Shown: one piece after another, positions 1 to 6,878 of the stretch
Layout of the letters: every line of letters starts with the position of its first letter
Position numbering within the stretch: position 1 is the stretch's first letter
Origin: an uncultured Actinomycetes bacterium
Lineage (GTDB): Bacteria; Actinomycetota; Actinomycetes; Nanopelagicales; Nanopelagicaceae
Assembly (NCBI GenBank): GCA_903827345.1
Contig: CAIKID010000311.1
Span: forward strand, 1 to 9,745
Reading direction: 5' to 3'
Length of the DNA stretch: 9,745 nt
Notes under the pieces: model-generated
The model's input: only the letters and a program-made list of their open reading frames with translations
What the model was told of the DNA's origin: nothing
Databases searched by the model: none
Made by a program: the position numbers and the translations under genes

Positions 1-105
1 ATCGCCCCACCGCATCCTATGTATCCAGATTCCAGCCATCTTAATTATTACAAGGGCGAAATCACTGGATCGCATCCTTCGCAAGCTAAGGAGGAGCAAA
101 AGTAA
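1..105 (+). CDS. nuoI: NADH-quinone oxidoreductase subunit I, C-terminal fragment
   Basis: This is the last 34 codons and the TAA stop of a gene that begins before the window, read in frame 1. The peptide contains APPHPMYPD and then NYYKGEITGSHPSQ. This matches the C-terminal tail of actinobacterial NuoI, where a 'LAPPHPM...YYRGEVT' segment follows the second 4Fe-4S motif. NuoI is the ferredoxin-like subunit that carries clusters N6a and N6b in the peripheral arm of complex I. The cysteine motifs lie outside the window and cannot be checked. The identification therefore rests on this tail and on the position directly before nuoJ, the standard nuo gene order. The stop lies one base before the nuoJ start, so the two genes are cotranscribed. 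Confidence 0.88.
   Translation: MAPPHPMYPDSSHLNYYKGEITGSHPSQAKEEQK
88..96 (+). promoter_or_regulatory. Strong Shine-Dalgarno site of nuoJ
   Basis: AAGGAGGAG lies inside the last codons of nuoI and ends ten bases before the nuoJ ATG at 107. It is among the best matches to the anti-Shine-Dalgarno sequence seen in the window and fixes the nuoJ start. Confidence 0.75.
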
Positions 106-106
106 A

Positions 107-901
107 ATGTTACATACCAGCTTCCACCTCGCGCTTACAGTCGGCCGCACTGCAACGCCCGAAGCGGTGCAATTTTGGATCTTGGCTCCGCTCGCGGTTA
201 TCGCAGCGTTAGGGATATTGGTCGTTAAGAAGGCGGTGCACTCTGCCCTGCTTTTGGCATGGGTGATGGTCACTCTCGCCATCTTCTATATCGCCGAAGA
301 TGCGCTCTTCCTAGGAATCGTCCAGATTATCGTTTATACCGGAGCAGTCATGATGCTCTTCCTCTTTATTCTTATGCTTGTGGGAGTGGATAGCTCTGAG
401 TCCCTCATTGAGAACCTCAAGGGGCAGCGGATTCCTTCGATCGTAGCTGCAGTTGGCCTGGGTGGGTTGATCGTCTCGCTTCTTGGTCGGGCTACGGTTT
501 CTGCGCCAGCCGCCGGGCTGCAAGAGGCAAACTCGTCTGGCAATGTGCAAGGAATCGCAAAATTATTATTTACCCAATATGTCTGGGCCTTTGAAGTTGT
601 TTCAGCGCTTCTTATTACCGCTGCCCTAGGCGCTATGGTCTTGGCGCACTCTCAAAAAGTTCGTTCGCCTTACGCGCAGCGTGACCTGTCGATTGCGCGC
701 TTCCGTAAAAGTTCACTAGGTGACGCTGCAGGTCTTCCCGCCTCTGGTGTATTTGCTAGCCGCAACGCCGTTGATGTGCCCGCGCTACTACCGGATGGTT
801 CGCCGGCCCCTACCTCGGTCTCACAAACTCTGCGTTCACGCGGAGACATTATTGCAAGTGCACCTTATGCGCTGGAAACTATCGAAGAGCAGGAGGACTA
901 A
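107..901 (+). CDS. nuoJ: NADH-quinone oxidoreductase subunit J
   Basis: NuoJ is a membrane subunit of complex I, next to NuoH, NuoA and NuoK. Its third helix is part of the link between quinone chemistry and proton pumping. The 264-residue protein shows five hydrophobic segments at about residues 22-40, 47-64, 68-92, 111-127 and 158-181. The third reads GIVQIIVYTGAVMMLFLFILML, the hallmark NuoJ helix with its conserved tyrosine and glycine. After residue 182 there is a soluble tail of about 80 residues with RNAVDVPALLPDGSPAPTSVS. The E. coli protein lacks this tail, but as I recall it is usual in actinobacterial NuoJ, so it is a lineage marker rather than an oddity. The ATG at 107 has a strong Shine-Dalgarno site and sits one base after the nuoI stop. 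The TAA stop ends at 901, directly before the nuoK ATG. Confidence 0.96.
   Translation: MLHTSFHLALTVGRTATPEAVQFWILAPLAVIAALGILVVKKAVHSALLLAWVMVTLAIFYIAEDALFLGIVQIIVYTGAVMMLFLFILMLVGVDSSESLIENLKGQRIPSIVAAVGLGGLIVSLLGRATVSAPAAGLQEANSSGNVQGIAKLLFTQYVWAFEVVSALLITAALGAMVLAHSQKVRSPYAQRDLSIARFRKSSLGDAAGLPASGVFASRNAVDVPALLPDGSPAPTSVSQTLRSRGDIIASAPYALETIEEQED
891..896 (+). promoter_or_regulatory. Shine-Dalgarno site of nuoK
   Basis: AGGAGG lies within the last nuoJ codons (the Gln-Glu-Asp end) with five bases to the nuoK ATG at 902. Ribosomes finishing nuoJ stop directly before the nuoK start. Confidence 0.7.
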
Positions 902-1201
902 ATGGATATTTCAAATTACCTCTACCTCTCAGTTATCCTCTTTACGATCGGAGCGCTCGGTGTACTGATTCGCCGCAACGCCATCGTCATCTTTATGTGT
1001 ATCGAGTTGATGCTCAATGCCTCCAATTTAGCCCTTGTCACCTTCTCGCGAATCCACGGCAATCTCGATGGTCAGGTCGCCTCTTTCTTTACGATGGTGG
1101 TCGCCGCCTGTGAAGTCGTTGTTGGTCTCGCCATTATCGTCACTATTTACCGCTCCCGTCGATCGGCATCAGTTGATGATGCCAGTTTGTTGAAGAACTA
1201 A
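902..1201 (+). CDS. nuoK: NADH-quinone oxidoreductase subunit K
   Basis: NuoK is a small membrane subunit of complex I, related to MrpC, and belongs to the E-channel region of the proton path. The 99-residue protein has the usual family length (about 100) and three helices at about residues 6-23, 28-48 and 59-83. The two functionally important glutamates in the membrane are present: Glu35 in FMCIELMLNA and Glu71 in VVAACEVVVGLA. They correspond to E. coli Glu36 and Glu72. The short tail after residue 84 is basic and then polar. The gene begins immediately after the nuoJ stop and its TAA shares its last base with the nuoL ATG (TAATG), which suggests translational coupling on both sides. Confidence 0.97.
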   Translation: MDISNYLYLSVILFTIGALGVLIRRNAIVIFMCIELMLNASNLALVTFSRIHGNLDGQVASFFTMVVAACEVVVGLAIIVTIYRSRRSASVDDASLLKN

Positions 1202-3090
1202 TGAGAACTAGCAGCCACTTGGTTTACCTCATCGCGCTTCCACTCTTTAGCTCTGCCTTGCTTCTTCTCCTTGGCCGCAGGGCCGATAAGTGGGGACACA
1301 TCTTTGCAACTCTGATCTCAGCTTCCGCTTTTGGCGTTGGAGTCTCCGAATTCATGGCAATGCATAGCCACACCGGTGCTAACCGCGCTGCTACCCAAAA
1401 ACTCTTTGAATGGATCTCGGTCGGAAACCTCAAGGCCGACGCATCCTTATTGCTCGACCAACTCTCCATCTGCTTTGTACTTCTTATTACCGGTGTCGGT
1501 ACTTTGATTCACATTTATTCCATCGCGTATATGGAGCACGATAAGGATCGCCGCCGCTTCTTCGCATATCTCAACTTCTTTATCGCAGCTATGTTGCTCT
1601 TGGTCCTGGGCGATTCTTACCTCAACTTATATGTTGGTTGGGAAGGCGTTGGTCTGGCCTCTTATCTCCTCATCGGATTTTGGAATCACAATCAGACCTA
1701 TGCGGTTGCTGCCAAGAAGGCCTTTATCGCTAACAGAATTGGCGACGTTGGATTATCACTTGCCATCATGATCTGCTTTACCCAATTTGGAGCTGTCTCA
1801 TTTGATGGAGTTAAAGCTGGGGCTTCTCATGCATCACCTGCTGCTCTGACAGCCATCGGGGCGATGCTTCTCTTGGCCGCCGCCGGAAAGTCCGCGCAAT
1901 TCCCATTGCAATCTTGGCTGGGCGATGCGATGGCTGGTCCAACTCCAGTTTCCGCGTTGATCCACGCCGCGACGATGGTGACCGCTGGTGTCTACTTAAT
2001 AACCCGCTCAAACTTTATCTTTGATGCCTCTTCAACAGCGCGCATACTCGTCGTTACCGTCGGCGTAATCACTCTCCTCTTTGGGGCGATTGTTGGTACC
2101 GCCAAAGATGACATTAAGAAAGCACTCGCTGCTTCCACCATGTCGCAGATTGGCTACATGATCCTGGCTACTGGACTGGGTCCAGTCGGTTATGCCTTCG
2201 CCATCATGCATCTTTTGACTCATGGATTCTTCAAGGCTGGAATGTTCTTAGGTGCCGGCTCAGTCATGCACGGCATGGATGATGAGATAAATATGCGTAA
2301 ATACGGCGGATTGGCCCGGCTTATGCCGATCACCGCGGTCACATTTGGCTTGGGCTACTTGGCGATCTTGGGAGTTCCGCCCTTTGCCGGCTTCTATTCG
2401 AAAGACAAGATTATTGAGACCGCCTTCAATCAGGGCGGCGGCAAGGGAATTATTCTCGGCGGAGCAGCGCTTTTGGGTGCTGGTATTACCGCCTTCTATA
2501 TGACCCGCGTTGTAGTTCTCACCTTTGCCGGCGCAAAGCGTTGGAAGGATGGGTCACATCCGCACGAGAGTTCGGTCTTGATGTGGGGACCAATGGTTGT
2601 TCTGGCGATCGGCTCGGTAGCTTCTGGATTCCTTCTCAGCGCCGGCGGCGCTTTGGTGAATTGGTTGCAACCAGTGGTCAACGCCTCCAACGCAGTTGGT
2701 GGTGAAGAGTTGATGAAGCCTCTCGTTGTTTCAGTTCTTGCCTTAGGCGTTGTTGCACTCGGTGCTGGATATGCGATTATCAAATATCGCACCGTCCCTG
2801 AGGTTGCTCCAGAGAACGTTTCCATCTTTACCGAAATTGCACGTAAGGATCTCTATCAAGATATCTTCAATGATGCAGTTCTTGTAAAGCCAGGTACTGC
2901 GCTCACCGCTGGACTGGTTGCGACGGATCATCATGTGATTGACGGTGCGGTGCGCCTTGTGGGTTGGGTGATCGGCGAAGTTTCGGATGTACTCCGCAAA
3001 CTGCAAAATGGTTACGTCCGTACTTATGCGCTCACAATGTTTGTCGGCGTCTTCATCGGTGCCCTGATCCTTTGGGTGGTAACCGCATGA
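1201..3090 (+). CDS. nuoL: NADH-quinone oxidoreductase subunit L (antiporter-like)
   Basis: NuoL is the distal proton-pumping subunit of complex I, homologous to MrpA-type antiporters, with a long C-terminal lateral helix running along the membrane arm. The 629-residue length fits the family. Conserved elements appear in order: GWEGVGLASYLLIGFW with Glu148 (E. coli Glu144), AGKSAQFPLQSWLGDAMAGPTPVSALIHAATM cut here as Lys230, Asp242 and His255, HLLTHGFFKAGMFL with His337, His341 and Lys346, and FAGFYSKDKI with Lys401 (E. coli Lys399). After about residue 530 comes the lateral-helix region, ending in a last membrane helix at about 610-628. The start overlaps the nuoK stop by one base and has no good Shine-Dalgarno site, so reinitiation after nuoK is likely. 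The TGA stop overlaps the nuoM ATG by four bases (ATGA). Nothing in the protein looks damaged. Confidence 0.98.
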   Translation: MRTSSHLVYLIALPLFSSALLLLLGRRADKWGHIFATLISASAFGVGVSEFMAMHSHTGANRAATQKLFEWISVGNLKADASLLLDQLSICFVLLITGVGTLIHIYSIAYMEHDKDRRRFFAYLNFFIAAMLLLVLGDSYLNLYVGWEGVGLASYLLIGFWNHNQTYAVAAKKAFIANRIGDVGLSLAIMICFTQFGAVSFDGVKAGASHASPAALTAIGAMLLLAAAGKSAQFPLQSWLGDAMAGPTPVSALIHAATMVTAGVYLITRSNFIFDASSTARILVVTVGVITLLFGAIVGTAKDDIKKALAASTMSQIGYMILATGLGPVGYAFAIMHLLTHGFFKAGMFLGAGSVMHGMDDEINMRKYGGLARLMPITAVTFGLGYLAILGVPPFAGFYSKDKIIETAFNQGGGKGIILGGAALLGAGITAFYMTRVVVLTFAGAKRWKDGSHPHESSVLMWGPMVVLAIGSVASGFLLSAGGALVNWLQPVVNASNAVGGEELMKPLVVSVLALGVVALGAGYAIIKYRTVPEVAPENVSIFTEIARKDLYQDIFNDAVLVKPGTALTAGLVATDHHVIDGAVRLVGWVIGEVSDVLRKLQNGYVRTYALTMFVGVFIGALILWVVTA

Positions 3091-4592
3091 ACCTCTTAAC
3101 GCTCACCATTATCCTGCCGCTCTTAGGCGTGCTAGGGCTTGCAGCGGTACCGCGAGAGAATACAAAGGCCATTAAGTTAGTGGCGTTGGCCTCATCGGTA
3201 ATTACTTTGGTCAGCTCGCTCTTAATGCTGACTAAGTACAAGTTCGGTGTTTCAGGATTCCAACTCGTTACATCGCATTCGTGGTTCAAGTTATTTAATA
3301 TTAATTACGCAGTTGGAATCGATGGCTTGGCGCTCGTACTGATTCTGCTCACCACCGTATTGGTACCTATCGTGGTAGTTGGTGGTTGGAACGAAGCCGA
3401 GAACGGTCGATGGAGCGTTAAGACCTTTTATGTCTTGATCTTGATTCTCGAAACATTTATGGTGGGAGTATTTGCAGCAACCGATGTCTTCTTGTTCTAT
3501 GTAATCTTCGAGGCGATGTTGGTTCCGGTTTACTTCCTGATCGGTGGCTACGGACGTGGCGATCGCGCCGCAGCCGCTCTTAAGTTCTTGCTGTACAGCC
3601 TTTTCGGGGGGCTACTCATGTTGGCCGCTGTTATCGGGATATTTGTTATCTCAATTAAGCAGGGTCCTGGCTCATTTGATGTGACGGCACTTTCTCACCT
3701 TAAGATCAGCCATAACACGCAGAACTGGCTCTTCCTGGGCTTCTTTATCGCCTTTGCCATTAAAGCCCCACTCTTTCCCTTCCATACCTGGCTTCCAGGT
3801 GCAGCGAAGTCGGCAACTCCCGGTACATCCATCTTGGTCCTCGGCGTACTCGACAAGGTCGGCACCTACGGCATGATCCGCTTCTGTATCACTCTCTTTC
3901 CAGACGCAACCAAGACCTTCGCTCCTTACATCATCGCGCTCTCGCTCATCTCAATTATTTATGGCGCTTTCCTGGCTATTGGTCAGAAGGATCTCAACTC
4001 TCTCATCGCCTTTACCTCAATCTCGCACTTTGGGTTTATCGTCTTAGGAATTTTTGCGATGACAAGCCAAGGTTTAACAGGCGCTACTTTGTACATGGTC
4101 AACCATGGATTTTCTACCGCAGCGCTCTTCCTTGTAGGCGGTTGGATGATCGAACGTCGCAAGTCGACGCAGGTGGAAGACTTTGGTGGGCTGCAGCGGA
4201 TCACACCAATTATGGCTTGGAGCTTCTTTATAGCTGGCATGTCAGCGTTGGCCCTTCCAGGACTTTCAAGTTTTGTGAGTGAATTCTTAGTACTCGTTGG
4301 AACATTTACTCGTTATCCGCTCGCTGCAATTATCGGAACTACCGGCATTGTGTTAGCTGCTCTCTATATTTTGATCTTGGTGCAGCGCACCCTGCATGGA
4401 CCACTGCAGGCGGGAAATGAAAATACGCCAGATCTCAATTGGCGTGAAAAGTTTGCACTCGCTCCAGTTATCGTGGCGCTGGTACTTCTCGGTTTCTATC
4501 CTAAGCCCGCGATCCACGTGATTGACCCAGCGACCAGCCAGATCATGGCGGCGGCTCAAGTCACTGACCCGACTCCATTGGCAGGTAAATAA
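3087..4592 (+). CDS. nuoM: NADH-quinone oxidoreductase subunit M (antiporter-like)
   Basis: NuoM is the middle of the three antiporter-like pumping subunits of complex I. I place the start at ATG 3087 (MNLLTLTIILPLLG), which gives 501 residues, the usual length, and overlaps the nuoL stop as ATGA. The open frame extends upstream to 2964, but that part only repeats nuoL in another frame. Key residues are Glu142 in FYVIFEAMLVPVYFLIGG (E. coli Glu144), Lys166 in AALKFLLYSLFG, Lys226 in IAFAIKAPLFPFHTWLP (E. coli Lys234) and Glu399 in SSFVSEFLVLVGTF (E. coli Glu407). VLGVLDKVGTYGMIRFC is typical of actinobacteria. One oddity: after HTWLP the protein reads GAAKSATPG, where I expect Asp and further acidic residues; see findings. 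GGGTGG upstream (3074-3079) is a modest Shine-Dalgarno match. The stop shares one base with the nuoN ATG. Confidence 0.97.
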   Translation: MNLLTLTIILPLLGVLGLAAVPRENTKAIKLVALASSVITLVSSLLMLTKYKFGVSGFQLVTSHSWFKLFNINYAVGIDGLALVLILLTTVLVPIVVVGGWNEAENGRWSVKTFYVLILILETFMVGVFAATDVFLFYVIFEAMLVPVYFLIGGYGRGDRAAAALKFLLYSLFGGLLMLAAVIGIFVISIKQGPGSFDVTALSHLKISHNTQNWLFLGFFIAFAIKAPLFPFHTWLPGAAKSATPGTSILVLGVLDKVGTYGMIRFCITLFPDATKTFAPYIIALSLISIIYGAFLAIGQKDLNSLIAFTSISHFGFIVLGIFAMTSQGLTGATLYMVNHGFSTAALFLVGGWMIERRKSTQVEDFGGLQRITPIMAWSFFIAGMSALALPGLSSFVSEFLVLVGTFTRYPLAAIIGTTGIVLAALYILILVQRTLHGPLQAGNENTPDLNWREKFALAPVIVALVLLGFYPKPAIHVIDPATSQIMAAAQVTDPTPLAGK

Positions 4593-6106
4593 TGCTTAGT
4601 ACCCCATCGCTCGATTACAACTTATTAGCGCCGATTCTTATCGTGCTCGCTGGGGCGCTTATAGGCGTCTTTGTTGAAGGATTCGTCGGCCGGGCATATC
4701 GAGCGCGAATTCAAATCATTATCGCGCTAGTAACGACCGCCACTGCGTTCTGTTGGGTTATCTCGATTCATAATTTAATTTCACAAACAGCCGCAGTGGA
4801 TTCCGTTTCCATAGATGGTGGCGGCCTCTTCATGCAAGGCGCAATTCTCGCCATGGCATTCGTAGCCCTTCTCTTCTTTACGCAAAATGACCACTTTGCT
4901 CCACAAGCATCTGCTCTTCCCGGCTCTCAGGAGGAAGCGGCGGCAGTGCTAGCGGGCGTGCAGATGACAGAGATTTATCCACTGGTGCTCTTTGCTATCT
5001 CGGGAATGCTGCTCTTCCCGGTTGCTCACGATCTGATAACCCTCTTCGTTGCTCTAGAAGTTCTCTCTATCCCGCTCTACATCATTACCGGTTTGGCCCG
5101 GCGTCGACGTCTCTTGTCACAAGAAGCAGCGCTTAAATATTTCTTGCTCGGTGCATACTCCTCCGCATTCTTCCTCTTTGGTGGAGCGCTCCTGTATGGA
5201 TATTCGGGAAGTCTCTCACTGGCCACGATTCGAACAACTGCTGCTGTTCCAGGCGCAAATCACATCTTCTTACTCCTCGGAATTATTCTGATGTCGGTTG
5301 GCTTACTCTTTAAAGTTGGGGCCGTTCCATTCCATTCATGGACTCCCGATGTTTATCAAGGAGCCCCAACTGCCGTCACTGGATTTATGGCGGCGTGTAC
5401 GAAGGTCGCAGCTTTTGGCGCGATGTTCCGCATCTTTATCGTGGGTTTTGCAGCGGTGCAAAATGATTGGCGCCCCGTGTTTGTTGCGATCTCAATTGTG
5501 ACCATGGCTGGCGGAGCAATAGCGGCAATTTCACAGCGCGATGTAAAGCGCACTCTGGCTTACTCCTCGATCACCCACGCCGGCTTCTTGCTGGCTGGAG
5601 TTATTGCGCTAAGTAAAGCTGGCTTAACTTCTATGATGTTCTATCTCGTTGCGTACGGCTTTGCCACAATCGGAGCATTTGGAATTGTGACGCTGGTTCG
5701 GGATTCAACTGGCGAGGTCAATGATCTTAATCGTTGGGCGGGACTTGCAAAGAAATCACCAGGGGTGGCCACTGCATTTGCACTCTTTCTCTTGAGTTTT
5801 GGCGGAATTCCGCTCACCTCCGGCTTTATCGCGAAGTTCTCTATCTTTACCGCAGCCTATGCCTCAGGAAATATTGCGATTGTCGTCGTCGGTGTACTTT
5901 CTAGCGCGATTGCGCTCTTCTTCTATCTTCGTGTCATCCTGATTATGTTCTTTAAAGAACCTACAGATGACACGGTCACCGTTGCGATTCCATCATTCTT
6001 GGTTACGACAGGAATTACGATCTGCTTCGTGATTACATTGGTACTAGGTGTTTATCCAAACTTGCTCTTTAATTTGGCTAACACCATGACCACACTGGTT
6101 CCTTAA
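4592..6106 (+). CDS. nuoN: NADH-quinone oxidoreductase subunit N (antiporter-like)
   Basis: NuoN is the proximal antiporter-like subunit of the complex I membrane arm and the last gene of the usual nuo operon. The 504-residue protein has MTEIYPLVLFAISGMLLFPVAHDLITLFVALEVLSIPLYI split here into its landmarks: Glu156 in FVALEVLS (E. coli Glu133), Lys182 in QEAALKYFLLGA, Lys241 in GLLFKVGAVPFHSWTPDVYQ (E. coli Lys217), and Lys415 in TSGFIAKFSIF. A polar loop at about residues 100-127 is longer than in E. coli, which is common in actinobacterial NuoN. The ATG overlaps the nuoM stop as TAATG. GGCAGGT in the last nuoM codons is a weak Shine-Dalgarno site, so coupling to nuoM is likely. The gene ends with TAA at 6104-6106, directly against the stop of the facing gene. 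Confidence 0.97.
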   Translation: MLSTPSLDYNLLAPILIVLAGALIGVFVEGFVGRAYRARIQIIIALVTTATAFCWVISIHNLISQTAAVDSVSIDGGGLFMQGAILAMAFVALLFFTQNDHFAPQASALPGSQEEAAAVLAGVQMTEIYPLVLFAISGMLLFPVAHDLITLFVALEVLSIPLYIITGLARRRRLLSQEAALKYFLLGAYSSAFFLFGGALLYGYSGSLSLATIRTTAAVPGANHIFLLLGIILMSVGLLFKVGAVPFHSWTPDVYQGAPTAVTGFMAACTKVAAFGAMFRIFIVGFAAVQNDWRPVFVAISIVTMAGGAIAAISQRDVKRTLAYSSITHAGFLLAGVIALSKAGLTSMMFYLVAYGFATIGAFGIVTLVRDSTGEVNDLNRWAGLAKKSPGVATAFALFLLSFGGIPLTSGFIAKFSIFTAAYASGNIAIVVVGVLSSAIALFFYLRVILIMFFKEPTDDTVTVAIPSFLVTTGITICFVITLVLGVYPNLLFNLANTMTTLVP

Positions 6107-6110
6107 TTAA
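6103..6110. other. Zero-spacer convergent junction in a TTAATTAA palindrome
   Basis: The nuoN stop (TAA, 6104-6106) and the reverse-strand stop of the hydrolase gene (6109-6107) are adjacent within one eight-base palindrome. No bases separate the genes. CTGG and CCAG flank the palindrome, but the pairing is short and no T run follows on either strand, so I do not call a terminator. Confidence 0.9.
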
Positions 6111-6874
6111 TCCCCAGATATTTCATTAAACGGATCTGATTCTTCACGTTGTTCTGGGTGGTCATAAAAGTCCTTGATTATTGGATGCAATAAGTGCGGC
6201 TTTATCTTGTGAGTCGCATGCGGTGAACCCGGGATGATGGCCAGACGGCCATTAGAAAGAGCTTGAAATAAATCAACTCCATGGTGCGGGCTAAAGGGTT
6301 CGTCATCGCCGTTAACTACGAGCACCGGACAGGTAATCGTGGCCAGTTCTGCGACGGTGATATTTGGTTCGGTGGCCCAAACTTCGTGAGCCTTCTGAAT
6401 AATGACTTGAAGCATCTCTGGGGCATCTGGAGATCGTTCCGCAAATTCGGCGCGGTTATCGTCGGTAATGACAACCTCGTTATCGAGCGTGAGCTCAGCA
6501 TCCCACGTGTAATTAGTACCCGTAGCAATAATTGATAAGACCAAGTCTGGCCGCGCGATTGCGACCAAGAGCGCGATGATGCCGCCGTCGCTATGTCCCA
6601 GTAAGTGAGTGGGCGCTCCAATGACATCCTCGATATAGGCGATTGCCTCATCGCGTTGAAAATCAAAGTGATAGAAACCTGCACGCGCGCCAGTTCGGCC
6701 ATGTGCACTGCGGTCATAGCCATAAACGTGAAAGCGATCTTCTACAGCAGGAAGAATGTGGTAATCAAAGTTCTCGGTGGCACTCAATCCACCATGGAGT
6801 AGTAATAAAGGGGCACCATTGTTTGGATATTCAACGCTCCAGGTCTGATGCCCGCGCAGATCGATGTATGGCAT
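6107..6874 (-). CDS. Alpha/beta hydrolase fold protein
   Basis: This is a cytoplasmic alpha/beta hydrolase of 255 residues with no signal peptide; the substrate cannot be named. The oxyanion-hole motif PLLLLHGG is at residues 22-29. The nucleophile elbow GHSDGG puts Ser95 in the Gly-x-Ser-x-Gly motif. VVNGDDEPFSP supplies the acid, probably Asp191, and IPGSPHATH supplies His219. RSAHGRTG at 55-62 is the usual 'D..G.G.S' strand region. I chose the ATG at 6874 (MPYIDLRG) because it begins just before the first strand. The frame runs on to 6970, but those 32 extra residues lie inside ndh and do not look like a hydrolase. The start is four bases after the ndh stop and lacks a clear Shine-Dalgarno site, so it is probably translated by coupling to ndh. 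Esterase, lactonase or a C-C hydrolase of a degradative pathway are all possible. Confidence 0.9.
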   Translation of the reverse strand: MPYIDLRGHQTWSVEYPNNGAPLLLLHGGLSATENFDYHILPAVEDRFHVYGYDRSAHGRTGARAGFYHFDFQRDEAIAYIEDVIGAPTHLLGHSDGGIIALLVAIARPDLVLSIIATGTNYTWDAELTLDNEVVITDDNRAEFAERSPDAPEMLQVIIQKAHEVWATEPNITVAELATITCPVLVVNGDDEPFSPHHGVDLFQALSNGRLAIIPGSPHATHKIKPHLLHPIIKDFYDHPEQREESDPFNEISGD

Positions 6875-6878
6875 GGTT

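Noticed and set aside
11..80. CGCATCCT repeated at the end of nuoI
   Set aside because: Two short copies encode parts of the NuoI tail and have no regular spacing or further copies, so chance is sufficient.
2964..3086. Upstream extension of the nuoM reading frame
   Set aside because: The 41 extra residues overlap nuoL in another frame and lack any NuoM-like sequence; ATG 3087 gives the usual N-terminus and an ATGA junction.
4890..4975. Long polar loop in NuoN (about residues 100-127) as an unusual insertion
   Set aside because: A loop of this kind before the 'TE.YPL' segment is, as far as I recall, common in actinobacterial NuoN and so is not specific to this genome.
6092..6115. Possible bidirectional terminator at the nuoN/hydrolase junction
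   Set aside because: Only CTGG/CCAG plus the AT palindrome can pair; the stem is weak and no T run follows on either strand.
6316..6723. A 135-codon open frame on the - strand inside the hydrolase gene
   Set aside because: It shares the strand with the hydrolase in another frame; the hydrolase frame carries the catalytic motifs and this one has none.
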